A stretch of 22,005 nt of DNA from positions 1 through 22,005 of IMG/VR virus record IMGVR_UViG_3300042904_000498. The stretch is one strand, 5' to 3'. Within the stretch, counting starts at the first letter, position 1. Every line of letters starts with the position of its first letter. Below are positions 1 to 8,600 of the stretch, in pieces. This DNA comes from a virus. The notes below the pieces were generated by a model, which was given only the letters and a program-made list of their open reading frames with translations, had not been told where the DNA came from and did no database searches. The position numbers and the translations under genes were made by a program.

Positions 1-2
1 CC

Positions 3-368
3 ATCAAGGTGAAGAAGAACCCGATCTTCGATCTGGGCCGCGTTGCCAAGAAGAGTCCTATCCATCCTGAGACTGGTCTTCCTTTGGAATCATACCGCAT
101 GGTATTCCTGGATGACTCAGACGTGGACGGTTCACCTAACATCAAGCACGTAGCTCAAAAGGGCCGTAGCTTCATGGACGGTGTTGTACCGGGTCTTACG
201 CCAATGCCTAAGTCACTTCAGATCCTGCTGGGTCAGACCGGCGGAACTGCTTCGAAAATACTTTCTACCGTACAGGACAAGAGTGAATACACAAGGTTCA
301 AATCAGCGGGTATCCAGATCCTGCGTGCGAACAGGTGTTTCGATCTTCAGTGTACTGCAGGTCAGTAA
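3..368 (+). CDS. Probable major capsid protein, C-terminal part (5' truncated)
   Basis: The reading frame is open from the first complete codon at position 3 to a TAA at 366-368, so the true start lies upstream and the GTG at position 9 is an internal valine. The visible 121 or so residues contain an acidic FLDDSDVDG stretch, a Gly/Pro-rich segment (VVPGLTPMP) and a short tail ending FDLQCTAGQ. They show no signal peptide, membrane segment or coiled coil. Position supports a capsid protein: in crAss-like phages the major capsid gene lies just upstream of the small structural genes seen next here, and such genes are often followed by a strong terminator, as this one is (412-443). The identification rests mainly on gene order and general resemblance. 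Another abundant head protein is possible. Confidence 0.55.
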   Translation: MKVKKNPIFDLGRVAKKSPIHPETGLPLESYRMVFLDDSDVDGSPNIKHVAQKGRSFMDGVVPGLTPMPKSLQILLGQTGGTASKILSTVQDKSEYTRFKSAGIQILRANRCFDLQCTAGQ

Positions 369-411
369 ACGAATACTGCGAGGAAAAGACTGTTGGGTGT
401 TTTCTTCTGCC

Positions 412-443
412 AAGTCCCGCTCTTGTAGCGGGATTTGTTTTTT
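412..443 (+). terminator. Rho-independent terminator after the capsid-type gene
   Basis: A hairpin with arms 412-421 and 427-436 contains a perfect 7-bp TCCCGCT/AGCGGGA core, a G-T wobble and two A-T pairs, around a 5-base loop (CTTGT). It is followed by GTTTTTT (437-443). It lies 44 bases after the stop codon and should separate high-level capsid transcription from the next genes. Confidence 0.85.
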
Positions 444-455
444 AGCCTATATTTG
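423..455 (+). promoter_or_regulatory. Candidate Bacteroidota-type promoter (-33/-7)
   Basis: TATATTTG at 448-455 matches the Bacteroidota -7 consensus TAnnTTTG exactly. A TTG at 423-425, 22 bases upstream, can serve as the -33 element and falls in the terminator loop. Transcription would begin near 460, giving a leader of about 30 bases to the ATG at 493. The placement directly behind a terminator is what a fresh transcription start would need. The -33 element is weak and the phage could use its own polymerase, so this remains a candidate. Confidence 0.5.
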
Positions 456-492
456 GATGGTAATTCACTCTTAACAGTCAAAACCTAAACCC

Positions 493-1422
493 ATGTCATC
501 ACACAAGAACTCTCATGTAATTGAGGTATTTCGTGCAGGATCCTTCCTCGCGCGTGCTCAAGGTCCCGAGGTACAGGAACACTTTTCATCAGCAAAAATC
601 TCTATCGGCTCTTACTGGTCCCGCCAGGGAGTAAAGATCGCAAGCGGCCTGTCGTTCGAAGAAGAAGAACTACTTCTGCCCAAGATCATTGATACACCGA
701 AGGAAGACAAGGAATTCAGAAAAAAGCTCAGGGTATTTTACGTGGATATCGATACCAAGGTGCCAGCAGCCGGCCTCAAGCTGGAAATCGGGCTGGCAGT
801 TGATAACTCTAAACCGGTATCAGAAGAAAACTGGCCGATAGAACTGATGGATTACCTGCGCTGGCGCCACATGCTTGGTCACCCCAAGGTTGCCAAGACA
901 AAAGAGATCTCGGATTCCGATCCGAAAAAATGGTTTTACATCTTTGACCGTAAAGCGATCCAGGCTACAACGATTGCCCAGAATAAGGAGAAAGACGATG
1001 CACTGGCGATCTACCTCAAGCTCAAGGCTGAGAAGGAGAAGATACCGATGATGCTTACCCTCCTGAACCACGATCCAAAGGAGTACACCCCGTCCCAGCA
1101 ACTGGAGAAGGTACGCGAACTGGCAGAGACAGACCCGGCTGGGTTCATTGCGGCTTACGAGCAGGAAGACCTGGAGATCCGCTTCCATATCCAGAGCATG
1201 ATCAGAAACAAGGTGCTCAATCATTCCCTTTCAAAATATTACAGGACCGAGGATAAGAAACTCCTGGCAAATTCACTCGACGAACTGATCCTTTGGTTCA
1301 CGACCGAGGATAATGCCAACGAGGTGAGCGCGCTTAAAGCACTGAACCAGGAAGCCATGAAAGCTCCTGTGGTAGCTGCTAAGAGAGTGACCCAGCCTTT
1401 GCCTGGTAAAACCCTTAAATAA
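493..1422 (+). CDS. Conserved crAss-like structural-module protein, role unknown
   Basis: This gene encodes a 309-residue soluble protein with no signal peptide or membrane segment. The N-terminal half is mixed alpha/beta. At about residues 119-135 it has a DYLRWRH...HPKVA block, which I recall from the gene that follows the capsid gene in many crAss-like phages. A charged helical stretch rich in Lys and Glu follows at about residues 158-185, and the C-terminal third is helical, ending in a short basic tail. The ATG at 493 is preceded by an A/C-rich leader without a Shine-Dalgarno site. It is the first gene after the terminator/promoter pair and lies 6 bases before the next gene, so the two are probably co-transcribed. 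A virion or assembly role is inferred from position; no enzymatic motif is visible. Confidence 0.6.
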   Translation: MSSHKNSHVIEVFRAGSFLARAQGPEVQEHFSSAKISIGSYWSRQGVKIASGLSFEEEELLLPKIIDTPKEDKEFRKKLRVFYVDIDTKVPAAGLKLEIGLAVDNSKPVSEENWPIELMDYLRWRHMLGHPKVAKTKEISDSDPKKWFYIFDRKAIQATTIAQNKEKDDALAIYLKLKAEKEKIPMMLTLLNHDPKEYTPSQQLEKVRELAETDPAGFIAAYEQEDLEIRFHIQSMIRNKVLNHSLSKYYRTEDKKLLANSLDELILWFTTEDNANEVSALKALNQEAMKAPVVAAKRVTQPLPGKTLK

Positions 1423-1428
1423 GAAACG

Positions 1429-2490
1429 ATGTCACCAAGGGACATGCACATTGAGGTCAACCAGTCGCTGCAGGTCGTGGCGGCTAACAAGACCCACAAG
1501 TTCGAACCGGAAGAGATCGACTGGGTGCTCAATAAGCAGGTCGATCGTTTCATCCAAAGCCACATGCGCCCGAAAAGCGATGGCTCCGGGGGATTCGAAC
1601 TGGACCAGATTGGAGTGGACGCACTGCGTAACCTGATCGTGACCGAGCATGAGCTTACTCCCTACATCGATAATGACCGCAGGTATAAGTGTTTCCTGCC
1701 ACCGGACTACGCCTATCTTCTAAGTGACTGGTCAAAGACGACCAATCTCTGCGACGATGAGGCGGAAACAACCGCGGCAACGCTTTATGTCAACGCGCTT
1801 CGCCAGGACTACTCCGGTAAGTCAGCTCCCAAGTATTATGAGTCACTCGACGTCGAGATAAAGGACAAGGCTGTACTGATACCGGCGAACCTGAACTACG
1901 GTCACACTTACGAGGGCTACAATGCAAAGCAGGATATTGAATTTCTGATACCGTGGATATGCATCAAGGGATCGTTCTACTGGGAAAGATTCGGACCGTA
2001 CTATTACCCGGGTTATTATATCCGGGTAGGTTCAGTCAATACCGGTAATTTCAAAGCGACGATTGATGCCAACGCATCACCCGCTCCCGCTACATCGGTA
2101 TTCACCAATACGCTTTCACATACCTTGTCACTCACCCGTCACGATGGGGAAGGTACCTTCACTGAAAACAGGCTCACGCCTTCCAACAAAGTGAATGGAC
2201 TAATGGGTGTACCGTACTTCGGTACCCTGCACACATCCCCGATCAGTGAATTAAGTGGCAATGTACTCTACATTTACAGGGATGAAAGCTTCACAGTAAA
2301 CGTGGCGGGCATATCCTACGTTAGGAAGCCATTTCCTATTTCTCTAAGTTTGAATTCAGGATCGGAGATCGCACCCGAGTTTCACCAAACGATCTGTGAC
2401 CTGGCCGTGGAATATCTCAAGGGAAGACTGGAGAATCCGGTTGGCCAGCAACTAATCGAGCGGGACACTTCAAGGAGAGTGATACTCTGA
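1429..2490 (+). CDS. Conserved crAss-like virion protein (possible neck/tail component)
   Basis: The product has 353 residues. The N-terminus (start PRDMHIEVNQ, then FEPEEIDWVLN at about residues 25-35 and a CFLPPDYAYLLSDWS block near 87-101) has the pattern of a protein family found in crAss-like structural modules. The middle is rich in aromatic residues (around 180-200, a PYYYPGYYIRV run), and the rest looks beta-rich. There is no signal peptide, coiled coil or catalytic motif. The ATG at 1429 lies 6 bases after the previous stop, behind an A-rich spacer. The gene ends TGA followed at once by TAG. Role in the neck or head vertex is inferred from neighbours; the exact position in the particle cannot be read from the sequence. 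Confidence 0.6.
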   Translation: MSPRDMHIEVNQSLQVVAANKTHKFEPEEIDWVLNKQVDRFIQSHMRPKSDGSGGFELDQIGVDALRNLIVTEHELTPYIDNDRRYKCFLPPDYAYLLSDWSKTTNLCDDEAETTAATLYVNALRQDYSGKSAPKYYESLDVEIKDKAVLIPANLNYGHTYEGYNAKQDIEFLIPWICIKGSFYWERFGPYYYPGYYIRVGSVNTGNFKATIDANASPAPATSVFTNTLSHTLSLTRHDGEGTFTENRLTPSNKVNGLMGVPYFGTLHTSPISELSGNVLYIYRDESFTVNVAGISYVRKPFPISLSLNSGSEIAPEFHQTICDLAVEYLKGRLENPVGQQLIERDTSRRVIL

Positions 2491-2500
2491 TAGAAATCTT

Positions 2501-2520
2501 AAAAACCTTAAACCTTAAAG
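2501..2520 (+). promoter_or_regulatory. A-rich leader with repeated ACCTTAAA motif
   Basis: The spacer before the ATG at 2524 holds ACCTTAAA twice in tandem. Related AAACCY(T)TAAA-type strings occur just before other starts in this window, at 481-492, 1407-1420, 3551-3564, 4808-4819, 11181-11192 and 21287-21296. No Shine-Dalgarno sequence is present. It may act as a translation-start element in a Bacteroidota host; its function is not established. Confidence 0.3.
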
Positions 2521-2523
2521 ACA

Positions 2524-3474
2524 ATGCGCAAGAATCGCTTTTTCAAAGACACTATCGGAGTTCCCTGCGAAGCAATCGTAGCCCAGCTCTTCGATATTTC
2601 AGACTCACCTTCAGGAGCACAGGAATCTCATCAGGCGTTCGTTGAGAACGCACCAGCCGGAGCCATCGCGGCTTACTGGGATGACACCAACCTGGAAGTT
2701 GCTACCGGTGGAACCGCACTGGCAGCCAACGCCAATCGTAAATTCTTCTATGCCTGGAAAGACGCCGACGGTGAAGCTCGCAGGAGCCAGCCCATCCCGA
2801 CGCGCGGCCTGACCTACAAGCAGGTATCGTATAACGCCGGCACAGCAGACGTGTTCACGGTAACTTATGGTGGAACGATCGCTGTTAGCCAGTGGATCCA
2901 TGTTCGTATCCAGGACACTACCGCAACCATCCTGCCTTACCCACACTGGGCTTATTCAGCGAAAGTTACATCTACCGTGGCCGCAGCCGTTACTGCCCTT
3001 GCAGCAGCAATCAATGCTGAGACTCATGACGATGCTTTCGTTACTGCCTCAGGTGATGGTACTACACTTACCGTGACTTCAGGCAACAGCCAGCGTAACA
3101 TCAAAGTGACCGCTTACATCGAGACTTCTGCTTCTGAAGATACTGATGCAAGCTCTATCACGATCACTCACACGACCAAGGCAACTGCACCGGTAGGTAC
3201 ACTTGCTGATGTTCAGGAGTTCGAGAAGTATTCCAACATCGGTCAGGGTGGTATCAACTACACCAACACCCAGGCTGGTACCTCAGCCGAGGAGTTCGGT
3301 CAGCTCGCTTCCAATGCAGTGAACAACTCAACGACTTCAGGCCAGTATGGTTACCTGATCGTGAGCGCTGAGAAGAGCGAGTACACGCAAGGATCTACAC
3401 GTTCTTACCCTGCTAAGGCGTACGTGATCATCGCGGTTCGCAAGAACGACGTAGTACTGATGGCGGCACTGTAA
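2524..3474 (+). CDS. Beta-rich structural protein, presumed abundant virion component
   Basis: This is a 316-residue Ala/Thr/Ser-rich protein. A central segment (about residues 150-205) reads as a helix of Ala repeats (ALAAAINAE) followed by alternating beta strands (FVTAS, TLTVTS) and an RNIKVTAYIE strand. This pattern is shared with modules in phage tail-tube, sheath and decoration proteins. The C-terminal part is also beta-rich and ends in a hydrophobic strand (VVLMAAL). The gene stands apart from its neighbours: a 33-base A-rich leader precedes it and a very strong terminator follows 25 bases after the stop, which suits a protein needed in many copies. A head decoration, fibre or other outer virion protein is most likely. 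A contractile sheath or long tail tube is unlikely in a short-tailed phage. Confidence 0.55.
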   Translation: MRKNRFFKDTIGVPCEAIVAQLFDISDSPSGAQESHQAFVENAPAGAIAAYWDDTNLEVATGGTALAANANRKFFYAWKDADGEARRSQPIPTRGLTYKQVSYNAGTADVFTVTYGGTIAVSQWIHVRIQDTTATILPYPHWAYSAKVTSTVAAAVTALAAAINAETHDDAFVTASGDGTTLTVTSGNSQRNIKVTAYIETSASEDTDASSITITHTTKATAPVGTLADVQEFEKYSNIGQGGINYTNTQAGTSAEEFGQLASNAVNNSTTSGQYGYLIVSAEKSEYTQGSTRSYPAKAYVIIAVRKNDVVLMAAL

Positions 3475-3499
3475 AAGAGCCTTTCAACCCTAAACCTTG

Positions 3500-3534
3500 A
3501 AAAATCCCCCGGGCGCGAGTTTCGGGGGATTTTT
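3500..3534 (+). terminator. Strong Rho-independent terminator
   Basis: A perfect 12-bp inverted repeat (AAAAATCCCCCG at 3500-3511, CGGGGGATTTTT at 3523-3534) flanks an 11-base loop. The right arm ends in five T residues. It follows the beta-rich structural gene by 25 bases and divides the window into two transcription blocks. The flanking A and T runs would let it also work on the minus strand, though no minus-strand gene is seen. Confidence 0.9.
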
Positions 3535-3564
3535 GTATAACTTTACGAGTACAACCTTGAACCC

Positions 3565-4224
3565 ATGCCTTCACTAAACGAGATCACTACCGGTCTTGCT
3601 GCGCATTTTGATAAGCAGACCGATGAACCGTTTAAGCGGTTCCTTGCTCCCAAAGTAAACTTCTGGCGAAGCAAGCTGGTTGTCAATTCACTTGAAAAGC
3701 ATCCTGAGCAACGTAAGTTTTTCCGACAAACGATCTGGCTTTCCATGGAAGAAGATGACCTGGTAGATTGCCCGATACCGATGACGCTTTGCCGTATCGC
3801 TTCATCCAAGTTCGAGGTACCTCGTCCCATGCGCGTGGGAGATATACTATTCGATTACGTAGGAGCGATCGATGGTAAGGTACCGTTTCGTGAAGCGGCC
3901 CCGGGCATGATCGGATTCATGACAGAAGGAAGATATTCCAGGAACACAACCTTTTACGAATACTGGAACGACAAGATCAAGGTGAGGGCTTACAAGAGTC
4001 TTCCCAAGATACGTGTCGATGGTGTCTTCGACGATCCTATCGCTGTGATGGAATTCAATTGCCGTAACTCAGGTCAGTGTGACTGGTGGAATGAAGAGTA
4101 TCCTATCACTGGCGATATGCTCCAGATGGTAGTACAGTATATTCTCCAGGTTGACTTCAATCGCTCGGCGATGCCAATCACTCCGGAAGTCGAGGTCAAT
4201 AAAGAAACCCAAGGTCCCCAATGA
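3565..4224 (+). CDS. crAss-like neck/ring protein candidate
   Basis: The 219-residue product has a conserved-looking core. It contains DCPIPMTLCRI and VPRPMRVGD near residues 67-92, YVGAIDGKVPF near 98-108, RVDGVFDDP near 150-157, FNC near 163, a CDWWNEEYP block near 171-180, and a C-terminal end with an EVEVNKE string. I recall this combination from small proteins located between the capsid and muzzle genes of crAss-like phages, several of which form rings under the portal. It has five or so Cys residues but no clear metal site. The ATG at 3565 is the first after the terminator. The stop overlaps the next start as ATGA, so translation of the two genes is likely coupled. The neck-ring role is inferred. 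Confidence 0.6.
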   Translation: MPSLNEITTGLAAHFDKQTDEPFKRFLAPKVNFWRSKLVVNSLEKHPEQRKFFRQTIWLSMEEDDLVDCPIPMTLCRIASSKFEVPRPMRVGDILFDYVGAIDGKVPFREAAPGMIGFMTEGRYSRNTTFYEYWNDKIKVRAYKSLPKIRVDGVFDDPIAVMEFNCRNSGQCDWWNEEYPITGDMLQMVVQYILQVDFNRSAMPITPEVEVNKETQGPQ

Positions 4225-4832
4225 AAACAATACCGATTCATACCGTAAAACACATGTGGGAGGCTTACTCTCGTAAGATCCTGGCTGAGAACCCGGAGTT
4301 CTTTAGCCGTCGTCACAATAAGATCAAGAACTTTTACATCTACCGTGGCCACACTGATGACCCGATACCGGTGGTCTCTTACACCAAGTTCCGCAAGATC
4401 ATAGAAGATTATTTCGATCGTGCGAAGACAGCCATCATAAAAGGTGAAGCAATCGATATGCGCGGCGGCCTGGGGAAGATATGCGCCAAAAGAGTGGAAC
4501 GTGACTTCACTTCCCGCAAGCAGCGTAACATGGTTGACTGGAAGCGCACCGAGAAGTATAAGGTGTGGGACGAGGAGAAAGAGAAATTCATTTACACCAA
4601 GATAATCTATTACGCCAACGATGACTGGTCACGTATATGCTGGTTCAGGAATGGTATGGTAAAAAACGAACTGATGTACGAGTTCAAGCCTTCCGGCAAT
4701 TCATCCAAAGGTATCAACGGGTTCAGGGGAGAGTTCTCCCAAGCCCTGCGCAACGATCCTTTGCTTAAATACCGCTACCTCTATCACTCGGTCGTTCACC
4801 CATTCATAAACCCTAAAGCAATTAAAGAATGA
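4221..4832 (+). CDS. crAss-like neck/ring protein candidate, basic
   Basis: The 203-residue protein is strongly basic and aromatic. It has an AKRVERDF segment near residues 90-98 followed by a VDWKRT segment, a YYANDDWSRICWF strand region near 130-142 and a Tyr-rich C-terminus. This is the pattern of another small gene in the crAss-like tail-assembly cluster. It overlaps the preceding stop by four bases (ATGA at 4221-4224) and itself overlaps the next start the same way. The stoichiometric expression this implies fits adjoining rings of the portal-tail neck. I cannot say which ring it would form. No catalytic motif, signal peptide or membrane segment is visible. Confidence 0.55.
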   Translation: MKTIPIHTVKHMWEAYSRKILAENPEFFSRRHNKIKNFYIYRGHTDDPIPVVSYTKFRKIIEDYFDRAKTAIIKGEAIDMRGGLGKICAKRVERDFTSRKQRNMVDWKRTEKYKVWDEEKEKFIYTKIIYYANDDWSRICWFRNGMVKNELMYEFKPSGNSSKGINGFRGEFSQALRNDPLLKYRYLYHSVVHPFINPKAIKE

Positions 4833-5644
4833 TATACCAGTCTACCTCGATCAAAGAAGTGATTGCGCGGGTGATACGTAACACGCGGCTGCAGGACTCG
4901 TCCTATATCACTGACATGGGTGAATGGATACCGGAGGCTATGGGGATCCTAAAAACAAAATGGGTACTGGTGCCCCGTTACCAGGACGTGAACATATACT
5001 TTCATAAAGGTGCGCTTCCTTGCGACCTGGATTATATTACTGCAGTTGAGTGGCAGGGTCAAAGAGTGCAGCGTATGAACGGTGCCCGTATGGCGGAGGT
5101 AGTGCGTGGACAGATCACGTCTGACTCAGGACCGGAAGATATCTCGGTATTTGCATCTGACCCAGATACAGTGGAATCACCTAACGGTAATTTGATGTTC
5201 ACATCCGACGCCGTACCATTCTGTTCACTTACTGATACCGATTGTAACCAGCTTCCTTGCGCTACCGACCTATGGTACGATGTAGAGCTGGGTCACATTA
5301 CTATGTCCTTCAAGGATGGTATGGTTCGCGTACATTACCGTGGTCTTCCCCTGGACGAGGAAGGCTTCCCTTTGATACCGGATAACGAGGAGTATAAGCA
5401 GGCGCTGTACTGGTATTGCCGCGCGCAGATGATCGGTGCCGGTTATAAGGATACCGTATTTTCTTACGCCCACTGCGAAGCGCAGTTCGATAAGTATGTG
5501 GCAAAGGCTAAGGGCAGGATCAAGTACCCAAGTCCTGACCAGATGCAGTCACGCATCAATACGCTCAACCGGTTGGTATTCGATGACTCGTATTTCTCAC
5601 GTTTCTTTCATTCACCTAACGCAGAACCACAGTTCCCTATATGA
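4829..5644 (+). CDS. Tail adaptor protein, P22 gp4-like (crAss-like neck)
   Basis: The product has 271 residues. The N-terminus is helical and contains the pattern SIKEVIARVIRNTR followed by an acidic-aromatic DMGEWIPEAMGIL segment at about residues 30-41. It continues into a beta segment with ALPCDLDYITAVEWQGQRV. This arrangement (a helix bundle, then a P.DL..I..V strand) is typical of the gp4-like head-tail adaptors annotated just upstream of the muzzle gene in crAss-like phages. The C-terminal third is helical and rich in Tyr and Arg. It begins at an ATGA overlap and ends in another with the muzzle gene, so adaptor and muzzle are probably made together. It would join the portal to the tail tip. 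Confidence 0.65.
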   Translation: MIYQSTSIKEVIARVIRNTRLQDSSYITDMGEWIPEAMGILKTKWVLVPRYQDVNIYFHKGALPCDLDYITAVEWQGQRVQRMNGARMAEVVRGQITSDSGPEDISVFASDPDTVESPNGNLMFTSDAVPFCSLTDTDCNQLPCATDLWYDVELGHITMSFKDGMVRVHYRGLPLDEEGFPLIPDNEEYKQALYWYCRAQMIGAGYKDTVFSYAHCEAQFDKYVAKAKGRIKYPSPDQMQSRINTLNRLVFDDSYFSRFFHSPNAEPQFPI

Positions 5645-8600
5645 AACCCATTAAAGGACTGAACAGAGATTCCCGGCCTCATGAACAACCTGACGGTACT
5701 TATCCGTTCGGGAAAAACGGTATTCAGCATGATCAGCCCGGGAGCGTGTTTAATGAACCGGGTTTTGAATTGATGGATGCGGTAGCACCTTACCGTATCA
5801 TCGGTATCATAGAAACAGATGATAAGCCGGTACTGATCTCAACTGATAACACCAATACTGCTTTTGGGTATTTTAATCCGGCACTTGGCACCTATGAAGC
5901 GATCATTGATGACGCTACCTGGGGACTTACCGGTACGATCGGGTTTAATACCGATAGGTTTGTGACGGGTGTATCCCAGCGTAACTATAAAGGCGAACTG
6001 GTAATAGCATGCACGGATAAATCTGTTTTCCCGATATATCTCAACTGCGATAACCCGGGTCTTGAATCGATCAATGACCTGCGCCTGTTTCCTTTCTTTA
6101 CTCCGCCAGTGATCTCAGCTACCCAGATGTCTGGTGGAAGACTTTCTGCAGGTGCATACTATATCGCTGTTGGGTACGAACGTAACGACGGCACTTCTAC
6201 TCCTTACTCAGAAGTGAGCGAGGTAGTGGTGGTAACGCCGGACGCTAATGGTGGCAGGACCGGTAAGGCTCTTGAGATCACGATCACGCAAGCTGACGCG
6301 ACTTACGATATGCTCAGGGTAGCGATTATTGCGAAAGTAGATGGTAAGACTACCGCGGTAGAACTGCAGGACTTTATACCCATTTCATCCGGCACCGTAC
6401 AATTCATTTATACCGGTGACAACCTTACGACCGATATCTCGGTAGAAGAAGTACTCACGCCCGCAGCCCAGTACGAAACTGTTGGAACGATCGGTCAACT
6501 CAATGACGCGCTCTACCTGGCAGTACTTGAAAGCGAAGCTGACTTTAACGAGCTTCAACCTTACGCGCTCGCTGTTCAGCCGGAGTGGGTGAGTGAACTG
6601 ATAGATGCTACCGCTCCACCGCTTGATCATGTCAATGGAGTGAAGCGCGGAATGATGCACGAAGAGGTATATGCTGCTTACATCCGTTATACCAAGACCC
6701 GTGGCGGAAAGACCAAGTGGTTCCATATACCAGGCGTATCGCCGACCAGCCTGGATACGGGAGCTTCTACTGAGGCTACAACCGGTGGATCCACTACTTC
6801 AGTACCGAAGTTCAAAGTGGAAGACACGATCGGGTTCTTTGACCCGATAGCAAAAAGAGGAAAACCCGGTATTTGGCAGAACGCGACTGAGACCTATCCC
6901 GATACCGCTGATTTTGACGCGTCCGGGATCGGTGGCAGGAACTTGCGCGGTGAGAAGGTATTGCACCATAAGATGCCTTCTTTGAGATGGTGTAAGCAAA
7001 ATCTGTACGCTTCAGAAACTGAATATGGTAAAACAAAGCTTGACCTGCTTGGGATCAGGCTCACCAACGTAAGGATCCCGACGGCACTTGTCGGTCTTGT
7101 CAGTGGGTATGAACTAGGGTTCGCCAAGCGTACAACCAGTAATATGACCGTCTACGGCCAGAGTGCACTCTTGCACGGAGCGGTAAATAACTTCGACCTT
7201 TCTCACACAACAGCGAATTCCGAGATATATACCACTGGTGGAAACTGGAGATCAGAGATCTTCCACCAGGGTAAAGGTGACTATAACGATAACTGGGAAT
7301 TGGTACAGGTAAGGCGTGATACGATGCGCTTTCACGCGTTTGATATCCTGTTTACCAGGCCATCTATTGAGCCGACTTTTATTTCATCACAGCTCAAATT
7401 GAAAAGGGAGAATCTTATCACTGAAGGATACGTGGAAGATGGCTCTCACGAAGACGAGTACAATATGCCTACCACTCACCTGGTAGATTATACTCGCGGG
7501 CTGACACCGGTGGTAGCCGCCACGGGAGAAAAACTCCGTACAATCACAGACAGTTTTTATCTCACCGGCCAGATCAACTCGAACCGGTTTCAGAATATGC
7601 GTCATGAAGCTTGTTTCGCGGGCGTACTGGGCGGCACCAACTGGCCACTCAACGTCGGTACCGCGGCATTCAGGATACGTGGCCAGGGTTATACGGAGCC
7701 GTCGATCGGTTCTCCAGGCTTTGAAGAAACCTACCTGGTCAACCTGATCGGGGTCAAAACCGATATCTATGCAAACTTCTATTCCCAGCTTCTCGTCTCT
7801 GCAGGTAGGGCAAAGAGTCTTACTGACACTTCAGTCTTCTGGGGTGGAGATACGTTTGTCGTGGATTATACCTTCCACACCTACGGAAGACACGACTCCA
7901 TCGATACGCATGGAGAAGGTATCAAGGGTAAAAAAGTGATCCGTCGGCTGGTGTGTGAAAGTGCAGCCAATCTTCACCTGCGCTATGAACTTGACGCCAA
8001 CCAATATTCAAAGTGGTACCCGAGGACTTCAGTTACTGCTGGACCACCAACTAACCATTACATCACGCTATTTGACCGCTCTATTGAACCAAACCAGTTC
8101 GGTTATTCCCGTGACTTAAACTCACTCAATGAGCTGACTTCATCCGTTATATTCTCACCTTACCGCGAAGAGATCACGTCCCACCCTTACCGGGTACACC
8201 GGGGCGGTAAGCAATCCCGCCAGGCCCGGCCGCGTTCATGGCGGACATTTCTGCCACTGGACTTCTACGAGTGCCAGAAGAATATGGGAGCGATCACCCA
8301 CCTGGAAGGGATGGATGATCACTTGCTTATTCATCACGAGAACGCCCTTTTCCGCACGCAAGACAAAGCAAAGCTGGACGCGGGACTGCTCTCCGTTACA
8401 CTCGGGTCCGGGGACATCTTCCAGTTCGAGCCCCAGGAAGCGATCTCAGCCAAACTCGGCTACGCTGGTACCCAGCACGAGCTGGCCTGCGTGCGCACAC
8501 CGATCGGTTACGTATTCCTGGACGCCAAACTGGGTGAGCTTTATATCTACAAGGGAGAACCAAAGAACCTAAACCAGGGTCTCAACGCGTTTTTGCGCGA

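Noticed and set aside
181-474. Overlapping open frame at the end of the capsid-type gene, suggesting a frameshift product
   Set aside because: It runs through the terminator hairpin, has composition typical of an off-frame shadow, and no slippery site was seen near the junction.
820-1224. Long minus-strand open frames (also at 10418-10870, 11157-11603, 16974-17498)
   Set aside because: All lie opposite well-supported genes, have Cys/Leu/Arg/Ser-rich shadow-type composition, and lack leaders or recognisable motifs.
3531-3545. Possible promoter after the second terminator (TAACTTTA at 3538-3545)
   Set aside because: The box misses the final G of TAnnTTTG and no TTG lies at a suitable distance upstream; the nearest TTG is in the terminator T-run and too close.
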